Below are positions 24,666 through 34,799 of a stretch of DNA of 64,000 nucleotides, piece after piece; the stretch's first letter is position 1, and every line of letters begins with the position of its first letter. The position numbers were made by a program, and so were the translations under genes. Source of the DNA: Trichopria drosophilae (taxonomy: Eukaryota; Arthropoda; Insecta; Hymenoptera; Diapriidae). The stretch is from the NCBI GenBank assembly GCA_030407085.1, contig CM059582.1:1860001-1924000 (forward strand), written 5' to 3'. The notes below the pieces were generated by a model that saw nothing but the letters and a program-made list of their open reading frames with translations, searched no databases and was not told the DNA's origin.

Positions 24666-27600
24666 GTAAGTATCAAGTGGATTAAAATAGAAGTTAGCAA
24701 ACCGTTTAGATGTAATTGCCATACGATAATCACCGTCCTAAAATTCGAATAATCTTTTGAAAAAGTTCATAATTATATTCAAATAGTTTTGTAAATAGTC
24801 CAAAACTTGACTGCATATTTTACATAATTTTTTAAATCACCCTTACTAATTTTTGCATGAATACCGACGTGATTAATTATAATACCTATTCTAGATAATG
24901 TATTTTCAAACTTAAATCATATTTTCAGTCAATATTTTCAATCAATCATAAATCATATTTATAAAAATAAACGGTTTGTAAGCGACCAATAAGATTTGTA
25001 ATAGGTGAAACATAGTATCACTAAGATGTAATTACATATTTATTAATGACAGGTATAATAATTTATTCATTTTGCCATATTAAAAAAAACGTTCTTTACA
25101 TTCTAAAACGGTTGGACTTATGTTCAGTCTAATAAAAAGTAACATAGATATTTTAACCTATCATCATGATATAATGAATGATTAATATCAGGCTCAATGA
25201 AAAGTAGATTAATCGCTCCAAAGAACTACAAATTTAATCTTTCAAACTGAAAATTAATTCCATTAGACTCCGTGTTCAATCGTTCGATTTACTCCCTTGC
25301 AATTCAATTTCACTCCAACAATTTTAGTGTGCAGGTGAGGTAATTCTAAATGTTTCTATTTTCGTAAAAGTTCTAAATATGCATCCCACGAGACTTAAAA
25401 TCTTCAGCATCATGATTACACTCCGTTTTCATTTTTGTTGGGAGAATTTACAAGGATTGACTTTCATGAATAAAAAATCAACACTTGGTACGTGTTTGTC
25501 AACATCGACAAAAAATTTAGAATATATTACAAATAAATTCAAATTTTATTCACGTTTAATTTTCTGATTTCATTGCGATGTCAATGATGAGGACAGCAAG
25601 GTAATTGCGGTAGTATACATGTGACTGCACGTCTTATTCATTATTCAATATTACCTACTTCTGAAGTATCTCAACATGTTGAGGGGCAATGACATACTCT
25701 CGATTTAATGTAGATATAGACAATAAAGAAAATGTAGGCAATGCGCAAATTTCAATTTACATTAACCCTTTGCGACAAAGCGGGTTGCTCAGAGACCATC
25801 TCTAAATAATCTTGTTTTGTTTTTTGCTTACATGTAAATCGGTATCAATATCAACAAATCTGGTCATTCGAAGAGCTTAAATAGTGAGACTTAGCTAAGT
25901 ACTGGACGGATTTGTAGTGGCTGTTAATCCTTTTTGTTTTTAAATTCAAAATGGCGTATATATAGAAGCTATAGAAGTGTAAAATCTGCAGTATTATGCG
26001 ACTTACATAATATTCGGCACCTATGACTTCTATAAGTTGATTATTACAAATCTAAAATCAGGATTATGAAATTCAATAAGGAGGTTTTTATAAGTTTTCC
26101 AAAATTGACTGAAGTAGTCTTTAAAATAGTTACTCCTGAGTTTTTGGAATCACTGATTATGAATCTGAAGTCAGTTTTCAAAAACAGTTGACCCGCAATA
26201 TTGGGTCTGTCATTTTGAATTTTTGAAATCTCTTAGCTGAGAAAATTTAAATAAAAATACATTTTTGGACAAAAAATCATATTTTGAAAAAAAAAAACGT
26301 AGCTTTTTCGACATTTGTTCTTCACCAATTTGTATACTTTCTGTTGACTTTCGTACCTAAATCTATATTTCAGTCACATTTCTAGTCTTGATTTAAGTAT
26401 TTGTTGGTACAGTGATGTTCATGGTCGCGCATTTCGAATTTTCAGTTTAGAAAGTATATAAATTAGTATTTCAACAGATTGTCAGCGTTTTTTGTAAAAA
26501 ATATCTGTTTTACAATGTTTTCTAATTTTTTTTTCAAATCTCATCCATCCATCGACTTTTAATGCATATGATAGACCTGATAATTATATTAAACAGTCGT
26601 GAAGGAAGAAAATTGGACTGATTAAATGCCGCAATACAAATGAAGAAATAATCAAGGTTATTCTTGACATTGCTATTATTTTTGTATTGTACATATTCAT
26701 TGTGGCTAACAAAATATAATATCATATACTAAAACTTACTTATTTTACGCCGAATAATTTTTCATTGTTTCTGAATTTGTTTGAACCAACCAAAAATAGC
26801 GAAACCAAAATGGCGAATATACCCCTGTGACCAAAAGTATGGGAGAATTTCTGTTATGGTCTTTAGCCGTTGATGCATTCAAGGATTCCCTGCTCACTGG
26901 GAAGAAGTATGCAAAAATTGAGTTATATCGTCGCTGAATATATTTTATTTATCATTATTTTATTTTTTTGTGTGTAGTTTCTACATTTATGTAAACAATA
27001 AAAGTTTACAAATAATCGTTCATATCTACTTATGAATGAGAAAAATCGTCAAATAAGTTAAATGACTTTTAACGGTCATTTCTACGCCACTTTGATTTTA
27101 GTTTACAAGCATTTAGAAACTATAAAAGATTGTAGAGAATCGATTTTGAAGAATTATGAACCCCGTAATATAAGAAATCACAAGTTTCAATACACTTAAT
27201 GATATTTTAGCCAACATCTTTGATTTGTACCCTACAAAAATAACGACGATGTTATAAATAATCTGGATTATCTAATTTATTATTATATAATTATCTAAAT
27301 CTAATTTAGATACACCGTGATTTAGTTGAAACAATTGTTTGGTCCACATGAATTTATAAACACTGAAAGATTATTCAGAATCTAGTGATATTGCACCTGG
27401 CAATATAAAAAATCACAAGTTCTAGTGTACGTATGCTTTCTTGCCCGCCATTTTAAATTCGCGAACATAAAAAATAATAAACAAGTATTTCTTAATTAGC
27501 ATTGGAAGACATTGAGAAAATCATTCGTAGATTCTACTGAAAACTTTCCGAAAAATATAAGTAACCTTTTTAAGTAGAATTCAGTATTTACCCTTCATTA

Positions 27601-28138
27601 TTTTCCTTACTTCAAACCTGCTAAATGTATTAGAGCTAAATACTTAATTAGCTCAAATTGTGCGATAACAAATTTTCATAAATTTTGTTAATTTTATTGG
27701 TTAATATTGAGTACGGTACGAGAAACAACGTACACAAAGTAATTATTACCACAAATTTTGTTGATTAGCACCGCATTGAACATGGAGTTCTCGAAAACCG
27801 CGATCGTTGTGTTGAAGGGTTAAATTAATTAAAAAATTGTGGAAATCCCTGACCAATAATCCCGAGAAAGACAATTAATCATTTTTTAATACTCTCGATT
27901 TTGTGCCCTGCAATGAATTTTACAGCTTGAATTTATATTGAAAACGCTACTTTATATTTTGGAATTGTTTATTGCAACATGAATGCTTGCAGATGATTCA
28001 GCAACATAAAAAGCATTATTCCTATTATTGTTTGTTATTTTAAAAAGAAATGGTTTGATTTGGTGTTTATTACAAGCATACACGAGATTAGAAATAATAC
28101 GTAAAAGCAGTCAAATGAGTCATTTTTCATGCCATTAC
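24666..28138. other. AT-rich stretch with scattered fragments of the AGCGACCCC/AAAATGGCG repeat
   Basis: No gene recognised. AAAATGGCG or its complement occurs near 25949, 26807 and 27446, each within AT-rich sequence, as relics of the dispersed repeat described at 22690 and 25940. Confidence 0.5.
25940..26235. repeat. Degenerate dispersed repeat, GGAATCACTGATTATGAATCTGA type
   Basis: ATTCAAAATGGCG at about 25947 is followed near 26140-26230 by TTTTTGGAATCACTGATT, ATGAATCTGAAGTCAG, TTGGGTCTGTCATTTTGAAT. This is the complement-oriented version of the AATCAGCGACCCC repeat at 22690. The word order is that of an insect repeat I have met elsewhere as a protein-less interspersed unit. Confidence 0.5.
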
Positions 28139-28448
28139 AATTTTATGGATATGAGAAAAATATAAAAACAAAAATTTTACATACAAACTATATTTAGGTT
28201 AAAGCTACTATTCTTCAGATTAATTTTCAAGGCTATTTTTATTTTCTCCAATGAAAAGAATTTTATCTGAGAAAGATAGAAATTCACAAAATTATCAAGA
28301 AATTTTTAAGCAGATGAATCACAAGATCTTTTTTATACTGAACCGTCGATCTGAAAATATTTCTTAGCTTTTAATGAAAAAAAGCACATATTTTGTACAA
28401 TTCTTTTCCTGTTTATGTTTGGATATCAAGCATCAACATATGTATATT
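28139..28448. repeat. 310-bp segment duplicated at 31459-31768 (likely source copy)
   Basis: Every base from 28139 to 28448 matches 31459-31768 at a constant offset of 3320 in the same orientation. This copy has no terminal repeats and no flanking duplication, so it looks like the source. The segment itself is AT-rich and encodes nothing recognisable. Confidence 0.9.
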
Positions 28449-31055
28449 GTAATAATTTTAAAATGTTCCTTATTATCATCAGAAGCGAACAATAGTTTTG
28501 ACGTTCATATAAATTTATATTTTATGGCGGTTTACTCCAATATACACTTAACATTATTGTGAGAACAAAAATGCGTGAATATTCGAAATATATCATTTCA
28601 GAGTTTACGAGGTAATTTATTATCCCACTTATAATAGTACTCGTAACGATGCATTAAATTAATCAGAAAACGTACATATAATCGGAAATTAAGGACGCCG
28701 TATTTATGCAACTTTCGGATATGTTTACCGTTAAAAGTAAATCCCGTCCAGACGATTCGTATATCTCGTTTGTTGCATATTTTATACTGTCGGGTCATCG
28801 GCGTATATTTTTATATGACACATATAGTCCGTAGAGTGTATGCCATAAATCTATCAAATTATCATCTGCATTTCATTTTTTTAAGTTTTCGTTCTATTGA
28901 TGTTTTTAAAAAATCAAAAGTATAACAAAATTATTTATTCCTAATGCGACCATCGACCCAGAAAAATATCATCTGATCTGAAAGTTGCTGGTCAAGTCGG
29001 TCGTCAGATTAGTTTATATTATTGTTATACAATTTTTTTTAATTGATTGAAAAATAATGAGTAAAACATACAAATCTTATTCCTATACAATTCTAGATTT
29101 TTCAAAATTGCTTAATATCTTATTCTCTGTAAAAATTATTTGATCAATATCGTTTGTGAGTGATTGTAAAAATCAAACAATTACTAGAATTTTAAACCTT
29201 TAACACCCAAATTATTTTCACACATGTTACTCAACATGGTATCTAAAGAGTACTCGGTGTAACAGATTATGATTCTCTATACGCTGACTACAAAATCAGA
29301 TTTCAAAAATTCAATATGGCGGACGAAAAAAATCAATCAAATTCGTAATTAGCGACCCCGAAGGTCGCCGACTACTGACTTTCAAGCAAATCTAATTGAT
29401 TTTTAATTTTTTCATTTGCCATGTTGTGTCCGTCATATTTCATCTGCCATTTTGAATTTCGAAATTTGTACTATTTTGGTAGATAAATAAGTAGATAAAT
29501 AAGCATATAAATTAGCAAGTGGCCAGAAAATAGCAAGAATTTACTATTGGTTCATATATTTATGAACAAGTGATTAATTTGATCTCAAAAAGATCCAGAA
29601 ACGTATAGACGTTGATAAGTAAATAGAAAAATTAACTTTCGACAATGGTTTCAATAGTTACGGATCAAATAATACATTACGCCATTAGCGCATAAAGAGG
29701 AACTTATAGACACGAGTGCATGAAATGGCACATTTCAGGTTCTCGTACAAAAAATACCTGAGGCAAACAATTATAAAAATTATATTTTAATGGTATATTT
29801 AATGGTTTAAGACACCGCATTTGATTATTTTAAATTTTTTCCAAATCACAATTTAAAAAAATGATAATATTTTAATGTGAAATCATTTAGTAAACTCTGG
29901 AGTTAATTACCGTTACCCACTTGCAGGAAAGCAAAACTTGATCCGTTAATATCGTTGATTACACGCGGATTCAAGGCAAGATTGCTCATACATTAATCAT
30001 TCACAGGCAAAGTTTTATTGTCGTATTCCTGCGGGCTTATCCAGTTTACACGCGACTGCTAATTAATATCCTGTGCGCTCCCGATCAGATCATCTTTTTT
30101 TTTTAGGAAGAGGACTTATTTCCTCCGCGACCCAATTATCCGGAATAAGTTGATTTAATGTACACGACTTACTAACCGTAGTTAGGTCGGCCAATAGAAA
30201 TACAGGAAAATTTTAAACACCTTCAAGTGACCATTACCGCCGCGCGCGAATCGACTAAGGAGAAAGACGCCGACATTTTTTTTTATTCTTTGCACTTTCC
30301 AGAGGTTGCTTTCGTTTTTATCACTTTTCTTTCTCTTGAAAGAGGTATTTCAAGTTTAAGTGCCGATTATTAAATTAAGATTTATTATCGGTATTAAAAC
30401 ACTATGACCATTTATTTCATCGACAACGTTTTTAATTTTAATTGCAAATTTCAAACATCTGATCGCGGTTATTACCTACATTACAATGTTTTAGTCGTAT
30501 ATTAACCGTATTTTACATGTGAATTTAAACGAATACTTTTTATTATCGATAATTAATGCGTTATTTAAGGATTTTTTTAATTTTTGTAATTCAAGGTCAA
30601 GATTGGTAAAAATGGTAAAAATGATACTTTCTACAAATGTGTTTTAAAACGACATTTTTAGAGTGAAAGCTCAACGTTTGGTTATTTATTTTATAACATG
30701 ATTTTATCATTTCTATAAAAAACATTTCAAAACGCTCAGACGTTGATTTTATGTCAGGTATTTTGTTATTATACTGATATCATATTTACAATTTCATTTC
30801 AATTAAAATATTCTCTTAGGCACTTCTATCATATCTGCATACCAATCAATATTTTTCTAAAATGTGGTAATTATAAGATTTTTTTATATTGATATTGTGC
30901 TTCATCTTTTTAATAATTCTTACTTGAATTCGGTAAAGTCTTTCTAATCTTCTATAAACAATTACTTGCGACGATTATTTGAAAAATATTAACTTGAATA
31001 CAAACAATTTTGTATTTTTTATTTCTTTCATATTGTGTATTTTTATAGAATACTA
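28449..31055. other. AT-rich stretch with a repeat relic and a conserved-looking GC patch
   Basis: A relic of the AGCGACCCC repeat is at 29262-29475. Around 29980-30290 the sequence becomes GC-balanced and CpG-containing (CGCCGCGCGCGAATCG), with no ORF; it may be regulatory. The 66-codon minus-strand ORF at 28598-28798 is rich in basic residues and unassigned. Confidence 0.4.
29262..29475. repeat. Degenerate dispersed repeat, ATGGCGGAC / AGCGACCCC type
   Basis: The words CAGATTATGATTCT, ATTCAATATGGCGGAC, CGTAATTAGCGACCCCGAAG and ATCTGCCATTTTGAATTTC recur here in the arrangement seen at 22690 and 25940. Confidence 0.55.
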
Positions 31056-31215
31056 CACACGGAAAGAACGAGTTGGTTAGGGAAACCATCGAGTTGGTTG
31101 CCCGAATCAAATATTCTAAGATCAAGCAAATAAATTAGTTCGGAGGCCCAGCTTAACCAATTTATTGATTCACCCAACCGAAAAATTTTCTTAATCAACT
31201 CTTTCTTTACGTGCA
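31056..31215. mobile_element. Short motif-saturated MITE, GAGTTGGTTA type
   Basis: The left end CACACGGAAAGAACGAGTTGG is matched by the reversed right end GCACGTAAAGAAAGAGTTGA. Inside, GAGTTGGTTAGGG, GAGTTGGTTGCCC, CTTAACCAATTTATTG and CACCCAACCG repeat the GGTTR/YAACC motif in both orientations. The body is only about 160 bp. Target duplication unclear. Confidence 0.6.
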
Positions 31216-31393
31216 TGATATTCCAAACATCATTTTACAATTAACTACACATTTACTAATCGATAATTTGCTGTTCTTTTTAGAGTATTTTTACACTCTT
31301 ATATAAAAATCTCAGCTTTTGTGCATGTGTCTAAAAATGTTAGGTATTGCGTAAAATACATTGTCACTGACGTTGGTATCATGAAAATAGACT

Positions 31394-31460
31394 TATATTA
31401 TCAAATATCATATTTATCTGATAGCAGAACATGTAAAGTTTACTGGATGGGAAATAAGAA
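31394..31460. repeat. Left 67-bp direct repeat flanking the 310-bp insertion
   Basis: Begins TATATTATCAAATATCATAT and ends GGGAAATAAGAA. It matches 31774-31840 in the same orientation with two differences. Confidence 0.85.
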
Positions 31461-31768
31461 TTTTATGGATATGAGAAAAATATAAAAACAAAAATTTTAC
31501 ATACAAACTATATTTAGGTTAAAGCTACTATTCTTCAGATTAATTTTCAAGGCTATTTTTATTTTCTCCAATGAAAAGAATTTTATCTGAGAAAGATAGA
31601 AATTCACAAAATTATCAAGAAATTTTTAAGCAGATGAATCACAAGATCTTTTTTATACTGAACCGTCGATCTGAAAATATTTCTTAGCTTTTAATGAAAA
31701 AAAGCACATATTTTGTACAATTCTTTTCCTGTTTATGTTTGGATATCAAGCATCAACATATGTATATT
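31459..31768. repeat. 310-bp exact copy of 28139-28448, inserted between direct repeats
   Basis: Identical to the segment 3320 bp upstream. It lies between two 67-bp direct copies of local sequence (31394-31460 and 31774-31840), with an AA shared at the left junction and a few extra bases at the right. This is the layout of a templated insertion with duplication of the target. Confidence 0.85.
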
Positions 31769-31773
31769 CTATA

Positions 31774-31840
31774 TATATTATCAAATACCATATTTATCTG
31801 ATAGCAGAACATGTAAAGTTTACTGGATGGGAAATAAGGA
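31774..31840. repeat. Right 67-bp direct repeat flanking the 310-bp insertion
   Basis: Same sequence as 31394-31460 apart from two substitutions (T/C in the AAATAYCATA word and A/G near the end). Here it continues into the native downstream DNA (TTTATATTATG). Confidence 0.85.
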
Positions 31841-32258
31841 TTTATATTATGAATATTAATATAGAACTAACATTGTAGGTCGTTATTCCAATAAACAGAA
31901 CGCGTTCACAAAAATATTTTGTGGAATAATATCTGCATTTATTAAGGTAACAAACGGAATTGTTACATAGGAACAAATGCTGCATGAAAGTGTCACTGCC
32001 CTTATAGATATAATTAAACTTCGTAATTTCCAAATTATTTCCATTAACGGACCCATTCTGTTATTTAATAGACTACTACTGATTCCAGCTCCTGTGGGAT
32101 CGAAAAAAATTGTGCTAAAGAGTATCTTTGGTAATTAGAATTAAGATTATATCCAATAATGTGGCGCCTAAACTGAGACATAATTTTCAGAGTTACTAAG
32201 AATATTTATTGATTTGCAACAAATATAGCTATCTGATATATTACACCTCTCTAAAAAC
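31841..32258. other. AT-rich stretch upstream of the Gypsy remnant
   Basis: No recognisable reverse transcriptase or RNase H remains here, so the Gypsy copy is truncated on its 5' side at about 32259. Confidence 0.5.
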
Positions 32259-33105
32259 ATGTTAGATATTCGAACTTCCAAATATACGCTTTATAATATC
32301 AGTAATGATGATTGGAAACATTTGCAACATAATGACCCTGTTATTCAATCAATTATTGAATTTAATAGGAAAAATATTATTCCACATTTGAACCCTCTAA
32401 ATCATCCTTACCTAACTTTTAAAATCTACCATTTATTTTGGAACTCTCTACTCCTTATTTATGAAGTTTGTGATGTTCTATATAGATGGGAGTCCACAAA
32501 TTGTAATAAAATAAGCTTCCAAATTATTGTCCCATAATTTATGAAGATTCTCAAAAAAACTTTCAATTCACCTACAGGAGGACATTTTGGCATTAACAAA
32601 ATGCTTTCAAATATTAGGAAAAGATGTTACTGGACAAATTGAAAATTGATACAAAACGTGCAAAATTTATTACTCCAAAAAATGTAGCTCAAGTACAATA
32701 ATATAATGTAAGTGTAGCGATTTTAGAATGAGTTTTCAAATCTTAGGAATTGAATTAACTGATTATTTCACACGATGGCACGATCACAGGGTATTCCACT
32801 TTTGGATCGTCAAACATCAACCATATCTGTAGAAGCCTTAGTTTCTGAAATTGATTCTCATTATAGCATTCTATTAGCGAGTTTCATTCCGATCATAATG
32901 AAGAATTTAAATCCAAAATCTTCAAAGCAACTGTGGAACTACAAGCTGTTACAACAACTCATACGACACCTCTTCATCTTCAATCGAATGGTTTAGCTAA
33001 AAGAGTGAATAGGACACTTCTGAAGTATTTGTCAAAATTTGTTGCATCGCATCAAAAAGATTAGAATAGATGGATTTCTTTATTTCTTTTAACTATAGAT
33101 CTTCT
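32259..33105 (+). pseudogene. Ty3/Gypsy pol remnant: RNase H-integrase linker and integrase
   Basis: The first 92 codons (32259-32537) resemble the linker before integrase, including an RWEST word just ahead of a stop. The following frame has SPTGGHFGINKMLSNIRKR, the zinc-binding region that precedes integrase. A later segment reads DYFTRW, then, after a frame change near 32880, SDHNEEFKSKIF (around the second catalytic Asp) and NGLAKRVNRTLLKYLSKF. In that last motif the catalytic Glu is replaced by Lys (codon AAA). Part of the core around the first Asp appears deleted. Several stops and frameshifts break it. The frame is cut at 33106 by a DNA element and resumes at 33633. Retrotransposon relic, not a host gene. 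Confidence 0.85.
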
Positions 33106-33623
33106 GGGAACAGGAAGTTTTGATGCAGCCGTTTTGGCGCCAGACTAATGGACCTTGGTTATTGCTGCGAGAATCATCTTAGATAAAAATTCGTATAGTA
33201 AAATGGGGGAAGCGGAAAAATGGCAACGTCACGAAGCTAATCTATCCAAACCAGTCAGAACTCTGCCTATCCCTAAGAATGCCTAAAAGAATATGGTTGC
33301 ACAGGGAAACTTTGTCCGGAGAAATTTCTGACGAGGAAATTATTTCCTGGAAATTAATTGCTAAGAAATAAAGTCCGGTCACGATAAATACAAAATGTCA
33401 CATCTGCTTTACTGAAATATTTTAAATTTTACATACATTTCAAATGTTTCCTAACAGGGAGGGGGGTTGGGAGCAGGCGGATGACTGCATCGTATTTCGT
33501 GGAGGGAGATAGGAGCCAACAATGACCTGAAAAAACTTTACGTGGTTTATTTATTGACAACCCTGTCGCTTAACTTAAAAAAGATCTGACGCCAAAACGG
33601 CATCTCCAAAACGTCCTGTTCCG
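33106..33623. mobile_element. 518-bp MULE-like non-autonomous element inserted in Gypsy integrase
   Basis: The left end GGGAACAGGAAGTTTTGATG and reversed right end CGGAACAGGACGTTTTGGAG are inverted repeats that continue to a shared GCCGTTTTGGCG word, about 40 bases in all. The direct repeat AGATCTTCT lies immediately outside each end (33097-33105 and 33624-33632), a perfect 9-bp target duplication. Removing the element plus one copy restores continuity of the surrounding frame. Nine-base duplications and long inverted repeats are typical of Mutator-like elements. The interior encodes no transposase and contains a G-rich patch near 33460. Confidence 0.85.
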
Positions 33624-33990
33624 AGATCTTCTAAACATGCGACTACAGAATGTTCTCTAGATCTTCTTCGTGGAGAGTCTCCCTCCAAAACTCAAAATAC
33701 CCAAAATTTAATATTTCCTAATTTTATTGATGAACTTAAAAATAACCTCAATTCAATTTATAACACAAATCGGAAAAATTTACATTTGAAATCAAATCGA
33801 ATGAAATCTGGGGGAATGAGCTAAAATCTTCAAAGTTTTCTTGTAGGAAGTATGGCTCTTTCTCCTCAAATGGATCGTAGGCCATTCTCCAAAACGACAA
33901 TCGGGACAGTTCCTGGATTCGGCAATTGCCACGGTCCCTGTATGATACGATTTACCGTTGGATATTTTATAAATATTACAAATTGACTAT
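33624..33990 (+). pseudogene. Ty3/Gypsy integrase C-terminal remnant (continuation)
   Basis: After the target duplication the integrase frame resumes with SSKHATTECSLDLLRGESP, the conserved segment after the catalytic core of Gypsy integrases. Near 33850 a GHSPKRQSGQF word, in another frame, corresponds to the C-terminal chromatin- or DNA-binding tail. Stops and frame changes follow. No clear polypurine tract or LTR was identified downstream. Confidence 0.75.
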
Positions 33991-34261
33991 TTTAACCTCA
34001 CGCGGGGTAAAAAAATATGTTAATCAAACCTTTAATAGATCTAACATAAGATTTAGTAAATTTATATTTGATTGAATTGGTCTTTTTTTCAGTGTATATT
34101 AATCTTAGATTTTATTCAAATTTATAAAACGTAAATTGTTATCTGCATTTATTTTTATATTACTGTTGTTATTTATATTTTTCTAATGATAATTATTTAT
34201 GTTTATTTACCATTTAAGAAGCCCATGAATAAAATCAGGATGATGGATTATCTTGTTCATT
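33991..34261. other. Short AT-rich spacer
   Basis: No recognisable LTR or gene between the Gypsy remnant and the next element. Confidence 0.4.
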
Positions 34262-34799
34262 CTACACGGAAAAAGATACATCATCTACGTAAAAGTAAAA
34301 GTACCGAATGCCACAAAATATTAGTAAACCCAATAAAGCAATTACTGCTAGTAATTTTAAATTGTTATACTAACTATCGAAATTTGTAAATCCTGCTTCT
34401 TACTGCTTTTTTCATTAAGTTTTAAATAGAAAATTTGATACAATTTATTATATTTTTAGAATCGATAAAAAAGATTACACTATATAGTTTAACGCATTGA
34501 GTTAATTCGAGGGTATCAATTTTTTGTTGGGTTCGATTATTACGCATAAATGTATAAACATGCAATGCCGGTTGTGGGTGTCTATCGCATATTTATTGGT
34601 ATTATAATATACGATGTTAACTACGAAAATCAAGTGTCAATAAGAATTAAAAAATTCCAGTAACAAGTAGTAATTCTCATAAGAAAACGTAGTAAGAATA
34701 TCAACTAACGTTGAAGATAGTAACGCTAAATAGAAAATTTAGCTGGGGCATATTTATTACCTTTTTAGTTGGACGAACAATGGGGGTTTTTTCGTGTAG
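34262..34799. mobile_element. MITE-like element with CTACACGGAAAAA ends
   Basis: The left end CTACACGGAAAAAG and reversed right end CTACACGAAAAAAC are inverted repeats flanked on each side by TT (34260-34261 and 34800-34801), a possible 2-bp target duplication. Right of the left end the phrase AAAAGTAAAAGTACC recurs, and GTAATT/ATTAC words occur across the body. There is no coding capacity; the 67-codon ORF near its left end crosses the boundary and is a chance frame. Confidence 0.6.
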
